A DNA stretch of 64,000 nt from Diplonema papillatum (taxonomy: Eukaryota > Euglenozoa > Diplonemea > Diplonemida > Diplonemidae): assembly GCA_030068145.1 (NCBI GenBank), contig JAPJBO010000285.1, positions 1 through 64,000 of the forward strand, written 5' to 3'. The position numbers were made by a program, and so were the translations under genes. Shown here in pieces: positions 23,985-34,076 of this stretch (its first letter is position 1; each line of letters begins with the position of its first letter). The notes under the pieces were generated by a model, which was not told where the DNA came from, made no database searches, and saw nothing but the letters and a program-made list of their open reading frames with translations.

Positions 23985-26395
23985 GACGAGTTAGAGTGCA
24001 GGACCATCTCTCCGGGGAGTTTCCGGTCTCCTCACTTCTCTTCGCACTGCTACGGCGGGCGTAAGTCGCTCCGGAGGCGCGCTGCAGGTTACGGCTCTGC
24101 TACAGTGAGTGGCGGCACCGGAGTTGGTGCTGCAGCGGGCGCTCTGGCCGGCGGGTGAGCTCGTCTCGCGGGGGATCGCCGCCTTGTAACGCTGCGGGCC
24201 CTCTTCTTCCTCGCGACTGCGCGGCCTACGGCGGCGGCTAACACCTTGATGGGAAACTTCAGCTTCCATTTAGCGAAGGCTTCGTCCTGAGGGTACACGG
24301 GTTTGGCGTCATTCCAGCTGTCTTTGGAGCAAACTGCTACTATGCCGTTTAACATCGCCTCTGTCCTCCGTCCAGCTGCAAAACGTGGACGGTGTGTGAA
24401 TCCCGGCATTGCCGGCGCACCCAGGCAGCGTAAAGAGCATACACCCTGACGCCACTTCCCGGGGAAGGCTGAGGCCCCCGTGTCAGCAAAGCTTAGGTCG
24501 TTGATGGCTCGTGTTAGATATCCTATCTGCAACCCTTTTTCGGCAAACGTTTCCCCAGGCAGCTTGGATCGCGTGTAGGCCTCAAAATCCAAAGCGAGTT
24601 CCACGCCGGTCGTAGGGAGAGGGGGGGTGTTGACCCAACGTAGATTCCTTAGCCAGTAGACTAGCGTCGCCGCGAAGCGCGTCCCGATCTGCTTCGTGAG
24701 GAGCTCACGGCTGTCCCTTGCCAGCTCAACGTCATATATCTCCCTGCCGCGGCGGAGGCAAGCTCCCAGGGGCGCGTCGTCGCGATATTGCGCCATCTCG
24801 ATGGAGATGGTCCCGATCAGCTTCTGGACCCTCTCCACGAGTACCGGCGGGGTTCCGATGGGGGGAATCCCCCGTGTGCTCAGGCATAGGGGCATATTCT
24901 GTGCCGCCACTTCGAGTCGGCAGCGTAGATTTACCACCTGCCCCCTGGTCCCGGGCATTCCCAGAAATAGTGTAGCAGGGTCCCCGGCGTCCCACCGTCG
25001 CAGAACTCGCATACGCCGTCATCCGTTCCCCATTTTCTGTTGCACCACTCGCGAGAGTACACCGCTCCTGCGATGCATTTGCGGATTGCAAAGCTGAGCC
25101 TGTCCTCCGTCGCGCGGTTCTGCCACAGTCTGTTCAGCAGGCGCACATCCACCCCCCTCTCGATACCCGAGTAGCCTTGCCTTTGTGTCGTCAGGTAGCG
25201 CCACGCTCGAAGACGCAGGCCCTCACGGACGAAGTGCAGTGTCTCCTTTCCCGGAAAAAGGCACGGCTCGCATTCGAACGATAGCAACTCGAAACTGTGC
25301 CGCTTCGCCGGCAGGAAACGTATCTCTCGAAGGAGATTGGATATCAGCCCGACGGGGCCCTTTAAGGAGGCGTCAGCCCCGGATACAAGAAGGGCATCCA
25401 TTCGCAGCCGAAACCTCTCCTTCTGGTATTGCTTCGCGGCGGTGCGGAGTGAGCTGTACCCGGAGGCGCATGCCGGATCGCACAAGTGCGCCTTCGCAAC
25501 AAGGGTAAGTGTCGCGAGGGGGCTCTTCGCCCGATTTGAGCGAGGAATCAAGCAGGCGGAGAGAGCCGTGCGAAGGACGGAGTTGTTCGCAAAGCCACCG
25601 GCCGAGTTGGCGCAGTAGGCCGCGCCGTAGTGCGCGGATGCCGCGATCGTCTGCATGACGCGGAACTTGGTGCGCGGCTTCAGTGGCGACGCTTCCAGCC
25701 TGGCTGCGGCTTCCACGGTCGCGTCAGACCTACCGTTGTCCACAGGCCCTTCTGTGCCCAGGGGAACGCCCAGAACCTTAACGGTCTTCACCGACTTCAC
25801 CGCCTTGCCTCCAACCTCGAGACGGGGGCCTTTTTCCGACGTCGAGAAGGAGGCACACTTGCCTTCGTTGAGAGCGAGGCCGGTCAGACTCCCGAATATC
25901 GCGGTGACTTCTATTCCTTCCTGGAGCAGCTTCGCGAGTCGCGAGAGGAGGTACAAGTCATCAGCAAAGGACTTCGGACTCACTCGTGCCCGGCTGACCA
26001 GGGCTTTCGAGAGCACGGACAGAAGGGCGTTGATCAGGACCACGGAGATAGGGCAGCCTTGGAGGATGCCGTTCGTGACCTTGAATTCATCGCCCACTCC
26101 CAGCGGGTACTTGAAACGACGTCTGAGGTACTTATAGACGTGGCGCAGAGGCGCCAGCACACGCTCATCAGCCCCAGAGCCTCAACTAGGTCGAGTACCA
26201 AACCTTGCGGAACGCGGTCAAAACATTTCGCAAAGTCGAGCGCGATCCCGTGTAGCGGCGTTCCGTTAATAAGGGATTCCTCTATCGACAGCGCGATGTC
26301 CATGATGACGTCGTCGCAGGAGTGGCCTTTCCGGAAGCCATGTTGAGACTCGTGTATCCACTGCTCTTGCCAGACAAGAACGTTGAAGTATGGCT
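23985..26395 (-). mobile_element. 5'-truncated or interrupted LINE (non-LTR retrotransposon)
   Basis: Minus-strand element with reverse transcriptase, a Cys/His knuckle and a C-terminal domain. The 3' end is marked by the sequence shared with 21489-21590, and a GA-rich run follows at 23970-23985. A third fragment of the same family lies at 34053-34960. Coding capacity is destroyed by frameshifts, so this copy is inactive. Confidence 0.85.
24089..26395 (-). pseudogene. LINE reverse transcriptase ORF, two frameshifts
   Basis: In order: SQHGFRKGHSCDDVIMDIAL (about 26350-26290) and GIALDFAKCFDRVP (motif A, catalytic Asp; about 26245); a frameshift near 26155; NGILQGCPISVVLINALLS (motif B) and SFADDLYLL (motif C, FADD) in the 26160-24931 frame; then CEFCDGGTPGTLLHYFWECP, a CCHC knuckle typical of LINE C-termini, near 24985. 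A second frameshift near 24965 moves the frame to 25012-24089, which carries RFAATLVYWLRNLRW and GVELALDFEAYTRSKLP and ends in an Ala/Pro/Arg-rich tail. No apurinic endonuclease domain is seen in this stretch. The catalytic RT residues survive. Confidence 0.85.
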
Positions 26396-26430
26396 AAAGA
26401 TAAAGTGGTGTCACCTGAGGGGGTAATCTC

Positions 26431-26507
26431 AGGGCCGCCCACGTGATAAGCCGTTAAGCATTGAGTTCTTTTAAGTACATGAACCACATGGATTAGCATG
26501 CACTGCC
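26431..26507. repeat. 77-bp direct repeat, copy 1
   Basis: Identical over 77 bp to 26907-26983 (agggccgcccacgtgataag ... gcatgcactgcc). The two copies bracket the basic ORF at 26520-26906. Confidence 0.9.
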
Positions 26508-26519
26508 TTGAAAGTCAGG

Positions 26520-26906
26520 TTATCGGATGACGTCGTCACCTGCCATTGCGTCGTCAAGGTCGAGCATTTGTGGAGCTAGCGGGGTTTGGCTTTCTTGCGA
26601 TTCCAGAGACTGAGTCGGCGAGTACGAGGGCGGGCACGTGTGTCCGTTTTTCACTTTCGAGGGCATTGGTGTGCCCGTGGTCCCCGGTCGTTTCTGAGAG
26701 CTGCTTGCCCTCGGTACCTTCTTCTTCCTTCGTTGCACCCCTGAGTCGGGGGTGGTCGCCTTCGTCTTCTTCCGCTTGCGGCCGGCGATCAGGCCTTCCT
26801 TCGGGGTGCCGAGCACCCTCTTCTTCAGCGCTGGTCGTTCGCTGGTTCCTGGCGTTGGTGGCGGCCTCTTGGTCGCCCGTCCGGTCGTCGCCGTCTCCTT
26901 TTTAGT
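26520..26906 (-). pseudogene. basic low-complexity ORF between the 77-bp repeats
   Basis: About 129 codons rich in Lys/Arg/Pro/Thr (RATKRPPPTPGTSERPALKK, AGRKRKKTKATTPDSGVQRR) ending DLDDAMAGDDVIR. Composition resembles the disordered basic linker of LINE ORFs. It lies between the zinc-finger ORF and the RT in the same orientation, but its reading frame starts inside a 77-bp repeat, so the true start is unknown. Confidence 0.45.
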
Positions 26907-26983
26907 AGGGCCGCCCACGTGATAAGCCGTTAAGCATTGAGTTCTTTTAAGTACATGAACCACATGGATTAGCATGCACTGCC
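26907..26983. repeat. 77-bp direct repeat, copy 2
   Basis: Second identical copy. It also contributes the left arm of the hairpin at 26916-27014. Confidence 0.9.
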
Positions 26984-27014
26984 GTTAAGCAGCGGCTGCC
27001 GGCTTATCGCGTGA
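26916..27014. repeat. 14-bp inverted repeat, potential long hairpin
   Basis: cacgtgataagccg at about 26916-26930 pairs with cggcttatcgcgtg at about 27000-27014 with one mismatch. Confidence 0.6.
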
Positions 27015-27116
27015 CACCTTTTATATGTATGTTATTGAAAGAGTAGCGTTGGCACTCTTACAGGTTCGTTCCCTCGTAGCTCGCCGGGAACGGGCACTCC
27101 AGTGAAACTGGGTATG

Positions 27117-28070
27117 TTACCGTTTCAGGTTTGGGTTTTGGGAGCATTGCCTCATGTGAATTCTGAGACCAATTTCTCCCACGAATGGTGAACCAGCTTT
27201 GGTGATCGCTGTTCCGCAGTCGATACATCGATATGTTTCCCGACTTGCGGATCGTGCTCGGTCATTGGAAGGGGCGCGGACAGTCGACGAGTGGTCTGGT
27301 TGAGATGAGGAAGCTCCTCGTTCGGCTGTGGATGTGGTATGACTGGACGTGGTTGTGGTTGCGGATGCGGTTGAAGACGGGTCGGTGAGGTCGCTGCACT
27401 GGCGCTGAGGTTCCGGTGAGGCTCGTACCTCCAGGTGGTCACCTTCGTCTCGCGCGCGGACAGAGTGAGATGAAGAAGCTCTTCGTTCGGCTGTGGATGT
27501 GGTATGACTGGACGTGGTTGTGGTTGCGGATGCGGTTGGAGACGAGTCGGTGAGGTCGCTGCGCTGGCGCTGAGGTTCCGGTGAGGCTCGTACCTCCAGG
27601 TGGTCACCTTCGTCTCGCGCTGGGCTATCAGCCGGGTTACCGAGCCCTTGGCACCACTGCTCCGCGTAGCTTGCTCGAAAAACCCCAGGGACGTAGTCGT
27701 AATGCGTCTCGCCGTAGTGAGCGAGCATAATTGCTGATTCGTCTTGTTGATCACTTCCGATCCGCAAGTACGTAGGGCTGCCGGTCCGGGTGAGGATAAA
27801 GAGAAGGTAGACTACGTTAGCGACCTGGAGCGACGTAAGGTCACCCCACCCTTCGGAAGTTCCGACCGAACTCAAACTCCTCTTCCATTGGGTCCAGGTG
27901 CGGTGGGGGAGGACTTCGTTGGTGAAGAAAGCAGGGTTGCGTTCGGCGAATTCAAGGACGTCCGCCCGAACAACGCGGTCGTTCTTCCCTACTGCCTTGC
28001 CAATTGCTGCAAATTGGCAATTGCCATCCCCTGGTATGCGTACTAGGGAAAGGCCTCCTGCAGACGCACA
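27117..28070 (-). pseudogene. OTU-like cysteine protease plus CCHC zinc finger (retroelement ORF fragment)
   Basis: The frame is open from an in-frame TAG at 28071-28073 to the stop at 27117, with no credible ATG before the first domain. It begins RIPGDGNCQFAAIGKAVG (D-G-N-C with catalytic Cys at about 28019) and reaches PTYLRIGSDQQDESAIML and GETHYDYVPG (catalytic His near 27700), the two hallmark blocks of an OTU peptidase at normal spacing of about 105 residues. Then follow two ~60-residue tandem repeats (DEGDHLEVRASPEPQRQ ... HTTSTAER) and a finger C-x2-C-(x18)-H-x3-C in YRCIDCGTAITKAG...GLRIHMRQC. Known from the family: OTU domains occur in several retroelements. Here it sits next to LINE RT sequence in the same orientation. 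A host OTU gene is less likely given the finger and context. Confidence 0.75.
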
Positions 28071-28140
28071 CTAGCCCAAAGACGATAAACGACACTGGAG
28101 ACGGTGATGGGCCGCAGCTTCATCTCCTTCTCCATTGGGA
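28050..28140 (-). pseudogene. LINE reverse transcriptase fragment (block before motif A)
   Basis: The minus frame reads KLRPITVSSVVYRLWASVR, the conserved block that in LINE RTs normally comes just before the QHGFRKG block found at 26350. It then runs into a stop at about 28046, where the OTU frame has already begun. This suggests that 26398-28050 interrupts one RT domain, or that two LINE pieces abut. Confidence 0.7.
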
Positions 28141-28149
28141 GAAATATTC

Positions 28150-28537
28150 AGGAACGATTGTTGTTGGTCAAACTTGGTTAGATTGGCCAAATTAGCATGT
28201 GCAAGCTACGCCCCTGTGACATACCTCTTGTGATGCTTCAACTCCGCTGGTAGATAGCTGATCGGTCAATCTTTTGATTTCCTGATGATAGTTTTTCGCT
28301 TGCATCACCCTACTGCCGACTTACGGAATCAAAAGGTGGCTCGTGCCTGCTTCGACATGGTATCTGCCAGAACAAGTAAAGGGGTTGCAAGAACGTGCTT
28401 GGAATCGAAAGATTGACGGTGTCTCTTCTGCAGTCCAACCACCAGACTAGGTGTAACATCGTAGCGTGATTTTCATGCATACCACGTGCGTGTAGTGAAA
28501 CGTGTTATAATGTGTAGCTCTCAAGGATGCAAAACCG
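28150..28537. other. unassigned spacer
   Basis: No gene, repeat or element end recognised. Confidence 0.4.
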
Positions 28538-28888
28538 TCAGGTGTTGAGCAGTAAAAGATCTGTGTAGAAAGATTGCAGGTCGGAGTATAGACTCGCAGA
28601 AGTAAACCAGACCTGTTGTTGCTCTGTGATATGTGCCTCGAGAGATGGTTGCTTTGCATCGTACTTCTCGTTCACTGACTCTAGATACGCCACGTATTCA
28701 ACCAACTCTTGGTTTTCTTCGAGCTGTTGGTTTGATAAAGTTGGTAGTTTCTCCTTGTGAGCACCGGTTCTCGTCCGATGACACGCACCTGCAGAGTCGG
28801 CAGTTGGGACTTTCAATTCACAGCGGGCAGCTTGACGGGATGGAACAGGTGCATGCGATCTTGGCGAAGAACATGTGCTGCAGGACAT
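28538..28888 (-). CDS. small coiled-coil ORF, 116 aa
   Basis: ATG-started minus ORF. The C-terminal 70 residues look genuinely coding: KLPTLSNQQLEENQELVEYV, AYLESVNEKYDAKQPSLEAH, then SASLYSDLQSFYTDLLLLNT and a stop. The N-terminal 40 residues are Cys/Ser/Arg-rich and contain CAGGTGCGT, a possible donor, so the true protein may join this exon to another one upstream. Family unknown. Confidence 0.45.
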   Translation of the reverse strand: MSCSTCSSPRSHAPVPSRQAARCELKVPTADSAGACHRTRTGAHKEKLPTLSNQQLEENQELVEYVAYLESVNEKYDAKQPSLEAHITEQQQVWFTSASLYSDLQSFYTDLLLLNT

Positions 28889-28929
28889 CTCTCCTCGGGA
28901 GGAGCCGACACAGCCTTAAATGCCACTGG

Positions 28930-28931
<2 letters not shown>

Positions 28932-29010
<79 letters not shown>
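28932..29010. repeat. (CA)n dinucleotide microsatellite, ~39 units
   Basis: Uninterrupted CA repeat. A shorter CA tract lies at 29250-29266. ORFs across it are artefacts. Confidence 0.98.
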
Positions 29011-29012
<2 letters not shown>

Positions 29013-29013
<1 letters not shown>

Positions 29014-30220
29014 TAGCAAGCTTGCTTGAGCGCCGAAGGCGCGTATAGTGGAATCCCATTTTCCGTTTCCACCATTTGACGTACGCGATGCCTCCTATTC
29101 CACTCTCTAAGAGGTTGGACAGCGATAGGATTACGCAAACATCCAGGCCGTTTCCCCTTCGCTGTTTGTACTCCCCTTTCCCCCTTTCCCGTGTGCCGCC
29201 CATGCGGCCCTCTTCTCTTTGTATTGCCGTCCGGCCGCTTTTCCTCGACACACACACACACACCCACACCCACAACACGTTCAGGCATTTCTAGGCATAC
29301 CTTCCGTCTCAAGAAGTCTTGTATTTGCGTTTCATCGACGTCTTCTGTGCTGCAAACACCAGGGGATCGAGTACATGCGGGTATTGGCATCATGGGTTCC
29401 TTTTGCTGGTGGTTCGTTTGTCATGTAAAATGGACATGTTGAATATCTTACTGGAAGATCAAGTCAATACTGCTACCTGAAGTCGGTGCCCAAGTCCGTG
29501 TACATCTTTCGCACTGCTCACTTCGCACAGGTGTTTACACCCTCTGTAAAGTAGGGAAGAACCGGTGCAGCTACAAGAATTGGTTGGGGCAACAAAGGCA
29601 CTCCAAGCGCAAACGGAGCGAAAACACGTTTATGCTCATTGCGAAAAGGCAAAGTCATAGGGTTTACGAAGCCGAGATTCTGCCAAGTCTTGTCAACTTC
29701 AACAGATAAATATTAAGTCACCCAACATTGTTCTTTCGCGCAAGGTACACTTGGCCTAATGTTTGTCGTTGCTTCTCCATTTTTCTCTTCAGCTCGTATT
29801 CTTGTTGCGTTTGTGGGGAGTCATTTGCAGCAAATGAGTACCACACTATACTTCAGCTTGACTTTTTTGTGTTTCCGACGAGAAATGTTTCCGACGATCC
29901 CGTGGGACGTACAGAAAAAAACTGTTTTTTTTAAAAGCTACTTTGTGCCTCCGACAGGGCTACATATTCTTGTGCTTTCAAGATACTTGGACATCCAGCA
30001 ATAAAACTGGACGATTGACAGCTTGGAATAGAAGTCTTCCGCAAGATGTGTAGCAGCAAAACCGTGCTTATCGCTGAAGTGTCTGCTGGTAACCAACATG
30101 AACAGCACGCAAAAAGCGATTCTGCTTGCGCAATGCAAGCGTCCGACTTTTCTTGCATAAGTGGGCAGCCAGAGGTTTGTTGAAGAGGTCATTCAAAGTT
30201 GATGTTCCACTAGCAAGGTC
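29013..30220 (-). other. unassigned region with possible exons
   Basis: Two minus frames look weakly protein-like: one near 29290-29390 (STEDVDETQIQDFLRRKVCL) and one near 29940-30150 (LVTSRHFSDKHGFAATHLAE, YSKLSIVQFYCWMSKYLEST). No start, splice frame or family can be defined. The second lies directly downstream of the 291-aa membrane protein gene and may be its 3' untranslated region. Confidence 0.3.
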
Positions 30221-31096
30221 TCAATGGATCTTTTTCAGTGCAGACCCCTGTTCGAGCCACACTTGACCACTAGCGTTCTTTTTCACTGTGTAAACTGCGC
30301 CCGGAGGAGCTACCTTGAAAGTAACACTACGCTGGATTGCGCGAACTCCTGGGATCCACGGAAGGCGCTCGAGGGACTTCCACGTGGTACTATTGACTGA
30401 CGTCAAGCTCAGAGCAGTATGCAGTTCAGACTTTGTTTCGCTCTCCTGTATTCCGACGACCGCTGTCCATGCAAGTCGGCTCTGCAACCCAATGAAGTTG
30501 AGGACCGGTGATAGAATGATTTGATGGGTAACGACACCGATATTCTCTCCTGTAGTGCGCCTTGTGACCGACGAGGTCACCACACCATTACTGAGTTGTG
30601 TTACGGTTACCTCAAAAGTCGGAGAGCTCTCGTAGTCCCTGTGGACTTCCAAAACACCCAAGTCTTCTGCCATAAGCAAAAGACAAAATGATCTCACTAA
30701 AAGTAAGCCCATGACCACAACAAGGAGAGTGACTGATACGATCTTTTCGACAAACGAAAAGATGTCTATCAGCCCAAGGAAGTACGCCGCCACATAAGAG
30801 ATCACACAAGCGAAGAAGATGTTTACCCAGCTGCTCATGTACTGCTCGATGCTTGCACCAAATGGAGATCCTTCAAAAAAGCTGCGTTCTTCGCCACGCG
30901 CCTGCATTAAAACACTTCTGAGGTGAGGAGAAAATGCTTGTAAGTCGTTGACATCCAGGTTGAGCACCTCATACAAGCTTCTGATGCCACGTTTGGAAAG
31001 AACGTGGGTGTAGTCGTGAGCATTGTTTGGTGTGGTGTACGCCAGAAGCTCTTCGTACAAGGTATGTTGTGCATTGTCATGTTTCTCGACCCCCAT
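30221..31096 (-). CDS. membrane protein of unknown function, 291 aa
   Basis: Complete ATG-to-stop ORF with no intron. The first ~90 residues are soluble and mixed alpha (YEELLAYTTPNNAHDYTHVL, IRSLYEVLNLDVNDLQAF, reminiscent of a SAM-like helical bundle). Two or three membrane segments follow (WVNIFFACVISYVAAYFLGL, IVSVTLLVVVMGLLLVRSFC). The C-terminal ~140 residues are beta-rich (TFEVTVTQLSNGVVTSSVTR, SVTFKVAPPGAVYTVKKN). No family recognised; the topology suggests a soluble domain on each side of a membrane hairpin. Confidence 0.7.
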   Translation of the reverse strand: MGVEKHDNAQHTLYEELLAYTTPNNAHDYTHVLSKRGIRSLYEVLNLDVNDLQAFSPHLRSVLMQARGEERSFFEGSPFGASIEQYMSSWVNIFFACVISYVAAYFLGLIDIFSFVEKIVSVTLLVVVMGLLLVRSFCLLLMAEDLGVLEVHRDYESSPTFEVTVTQLSNGVVTSSVTRRTTGENIGVVTHQIILSPVLNFIGLQSRLAWTAVVGIQESETKSELHTALSLTSVNSTTWKSLERLPWIPGVRAIQRSVTFKVAPPGAVYTVKKNASGQVWLEQGSALKKIH

Positions 31097-31099
31097 TGT

Positions 31100-31765
31100 T
31101 TACTTTATGCCAAGGGTTCTATTAGATCAAAGCCCTAAAAAGTGTGGAGGTCGTCAGTTGAACGTGACCGAGACTCGCTTTGCAGCTTTTGGCATCTGGT
31201 TCAGGCTGAAGTATCAGAGGTGGGGGGAAATCTTAGTTTAATGTTGAGGGGACGCGAGCCAAGGTGCAGAATTACGGCCCCTTACGCAGGACGGCAGTGC
31301 CTGTCTATATGTGCACCAAAGAGCAAGGAATGGCATGAGAGAAGAAGCATCATGCACAAAGTGGGGGACTCCGAAGTGCGCCCACCCACCCACTCATTCC
31401 GCATGTCCACTTGTCCACCACCCGCAGCCCCATTTCTTCTGCAAAAAGAATCGGCTGCTGCCGAAGCTTATGGAAGTGCCGAGCTGACATTTCACAGCCT
31501 GGGCGAAGACACGCACCTGCTTCTGTTCGATTTGCCCCGGCTTAGAGAATCGGAGATCGGGGGGTTGTGGTTCGCACGCGGTGTTTGCGCACGACACAGC
31601 TTGCATTTCCATTCCTGCAATGGAACTGACACAAGAAAGCGAAAGGCGGGTTCGTGGTTGGAACTGACACGCGAAGGCGAAAAGGTAGGTTCGTGGTAAT
31701 TGTGTAAATGAGTTTAGATGGGTGCAGATAGATGCTGTGAGAAACAATGTTAGGAAAGCTGCCAC
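31100..31765. other. unassigned intergenic spacer
   Basis: A plus ORF (31142-31699) spans it but shows no domain or protein-like pattern. I see no repeat or element here. Confidence 0.4.
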
Positions 31766-32320
31766 TCATGCACGGTCAATGTCGTTAAACCTTGTTGCAT
31801 ACATGTTGCCGAACTTGTCTCCATAAAGGATGAAAGAAGAGTTTTGGCGTGACCGAGCAAGTGTATAGGTCTGCCCCCTGGTGTACAAGCAGAGAACCGG
31901 TTCGCTGCCGCCGATATCCAACTCAAACCTGTATATCAGAATGGACAGGTTGTTTCGGGCACCAACAATGTGTAAATTTGTTGCATTAGTGTGATTGTTT
32001 TGGGCACCAACAATGTACATTTGCCCCAAAGGCCCTGGTCCGAATGTGCAACAGTTCCAATTGCCTTGAGACTTCATGGTCCAAATACATGCACCACCAC
32101 TAACCTCCCACAGTCGAATTTCTTCAGTGTCATTCGACAATACCAGGCTTGAATTCGGACTGTAGCTTGCGGACAGAATGGTTCCGTTGTGGCCCTTAAA
32201 GACATTCTTCACTTTTCCAGTGGCAGCGCTCCAGAGCTTGATGCACGTGTCTGCCCCTCCACTGATAACGTTTTCGCCATTCGGTTCAAAATTGACAACA
32301 GTTACTACTGACGAATGGTC
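31766..32320 (-). CDS. WD40 protein gene, last exon
   Basis: Opens after an acceptor (gcacag|gac) and encodes three WD blades: SSVVTVVNFEPNGENVISGG then TCIKLWSAATGKV; GTILSASYSPNSSLVLSND then EIRLWEVSGG; and a divergent one with SILIYRFELDIGG and SSFILYGDKFGNMYATRF before the stop. The frame extends a little further upstream without an ATG, as expected for an internal-start exon. The preceding blade is missing its d-strand (about 15 residues), so at least one short exon between 32345 and 37383 has not been placed. Confidence 0.75.
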   Translation of the reverse strand, partial: DHSSVVTVVNFEPNGENVISGGADTCIKLWSAATGKVKNVFKGHNGTILSASYSPNSSLVLSNDTEEIRLWEVSGGACIWTMKSQGNWNCCTFGPGPLGQMYIVGAQNNHTNATNLHIVGARNNLSILIYRFELDIGGSEPVLCLYTRGQTYTLARSRQNSSFILYGDKFGNMYATRFNDIDRA

Positions 32321-32391
32321 CTGTGCATTTGATTTAGAGTTCACTTCGGTTTTATCACCTCAGAAATGTGGTAATAATATTCTCACGATAC

Positions 32392-32413
32392 CTGACTCAA
32401 ATGGCTCGACCAC
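32392..32413 (-). CDS. candidate 22-bp micro-exon of the WD40 gene
   Basis: Bounded by ttttag on the 5' side and GTATCG on the 3' side, 22 bp long. Phases fit: the upstream exon ends two bases into a codon and the last exon starts in phase 0. It would add WSSHLSQ. It does not supply a WD strand, so it may be wrong or need a partner exon. Its acceptor lies inside the end of the GGGGAGTTTC element. Confidence 0.25.
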
Positions 32414-34052
32414 CTAAAATATCGGGTGTTTTGGGGTGTTTCGGGGAGTTTCGGGAAGTTTCGGGGAATTTCGGGGAAATTCGGGGAGTTTCAGGGAAGA
32501 CACCCAGCCGCGTTGTAAGGAAGGACAGACTGGAAGGTACAGGTTGACACGGTTTTACACAGGTAGCAACAAGATCCGCTGCGGCAAGGAGAGCAGGAAC
32601 CGTTCCACCAGAGGTCGTGCGGTTACAGAGACGATGCTCGTGCTCGAGTCGCAGCTGGGGGAGTCGCAGCTGGGGGAGTCGCAGCTGGGGGGCGAACAGG
32701 CACGTTCAAAGATGAGGTGTGGGGGATGGACGTATTTTCCACGTATGGGGAGGAATGGATCGGACGTGCTGGTGGGACGCCTTCGAAGACGGCACCTCCG
32801 GCAAGAAGGGGCAGAAAAGGGTAAATTTAGTGGGCGGCGGAGACCCAGCGCGTGGAGGTAGGCGTGCCCAGGCCACCACCAAGGACGAGAGAGTGTGCAC
32901 GAGACATCAAAGTGAAATGCGAAGAGTGCAAGCATCGGCAAGCGTCGGTAGCGCGCTGCTGCCGAGGCACACCACGCGGCAGGGGACGGCCTTGTCGTGA
33001 AGTATTCGAGAAGCACAGATGACGCAGTGCTGGACGATCGCGGAATGCTGCAGGAACTCACACCACGGATGCCTGCAGCACGATATGCCGATGTGCGGAG
33101 TCGGCGGCGAAGAGACGGAAGCGCGGGCCTTCGCCCCGAAGCGACACCGAAGTCGAGACGCAAGCTGCGACCATCGGCCCAAAGCGCCACAAGGGAAGCG
33201 GCGGATGCCGGCGCCAACACCGCCATCGAGAACGCCGCAGGGAATTCTCCGTCGTTCACGCACTCCTGAGACGCAAGCAATGAACGGAGAAAACACGAGA
33301 GGTCACATACGATGGGGTTACCCCCCGAGCTAGCCGCAGAAAGTGAGCGAACGGGCTAGCCCCGGAGGTCACGGGGGACGGAGGGTGGGAACCCATGCCC
33401 CACGGATCTCGCCGCCGAAGCAACGGAAGCTGGTATCCAGCAAGAAAGTGCACCCCCGCACGAGGGTATCCATGGCCGCACGGCCGTCGAAGGCAGACAA
33501 TGATAAACAGAGTTGCAGGGAGGGCGGGTGGGAAAATTTTCCCCCGCGATCCAAGTGCGCACCGAGGTGTCCTAAGGGTCGTTTGTTTTACCTAGTAACC
33601 CCTGATAAATCAATACAACGAAGCGGCGGCGTAAGGACTCGCCATCATCGAAGACAGATGGCGTGCACTCCGCGGCGGGCAGAGGTGCAAGATAAGGTAC
33701 CAGTGACGAAGAGAGGTAGCACGACGACGTAGTCACGAAAGCGAGCACAAGCGAGGAGTAAGGTTGATAACCAAAATGAGAAGCACGATGGCCATCCTGA
33801 AGAAGCAGGGTTGCAGGATAATGCTTGGCCGAGGATAAGGTTGCTATGACGACTGGGACAGAGAGATAACGAGTCCTCCTTATGGGGTGGTCACGCTTTC
33901 GCACTGTTTCCGATGCGGCTTCCAACCATCGAAGGCTAAACTCGGGCGCAGGAGCGGTGCTTGTCGTTCGGGACCAGATGGGGGACGACTGGGTCTGCCC
34001 GGTTTACACGTGACTGCTGCAGCGTGGTCAGAAGTGAGAAAGTCATCGGGAG
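32410..34052. mobile_element. GGGGAGTTTC-repeat element, copy 1 (damaged)
   Basis: Starts CCACCT then aaaatatcggg, and carries a direct array of tcggggagtt-like 10-mers to about 32506. The interior (32520-33000 and 33740-34044) matches 50540-50940 and 50960-51460 of the second copy; 33000-33740 is unique to this copy. A shared frame reads EGQTGRYRLTRF ... RCGKESRNRSTRGR and a Cys-rich KVKCEECKHRQASVARCCRG. Another ORF at 33019-33333 has ECCRNSHHGCLQHDMPMCG. The right end is lost where LINE sequence begins at 34053. Confidence 0.7.
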
Positions 34053-34076
34053 ATCCCGGCACCGCCGGCGCACCTA

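Noticed and set aside
28813-29029. Thr-His or Val-Cys repeat ORFs
   Set aside because: Direct translation of the (CA)n microsatellite.
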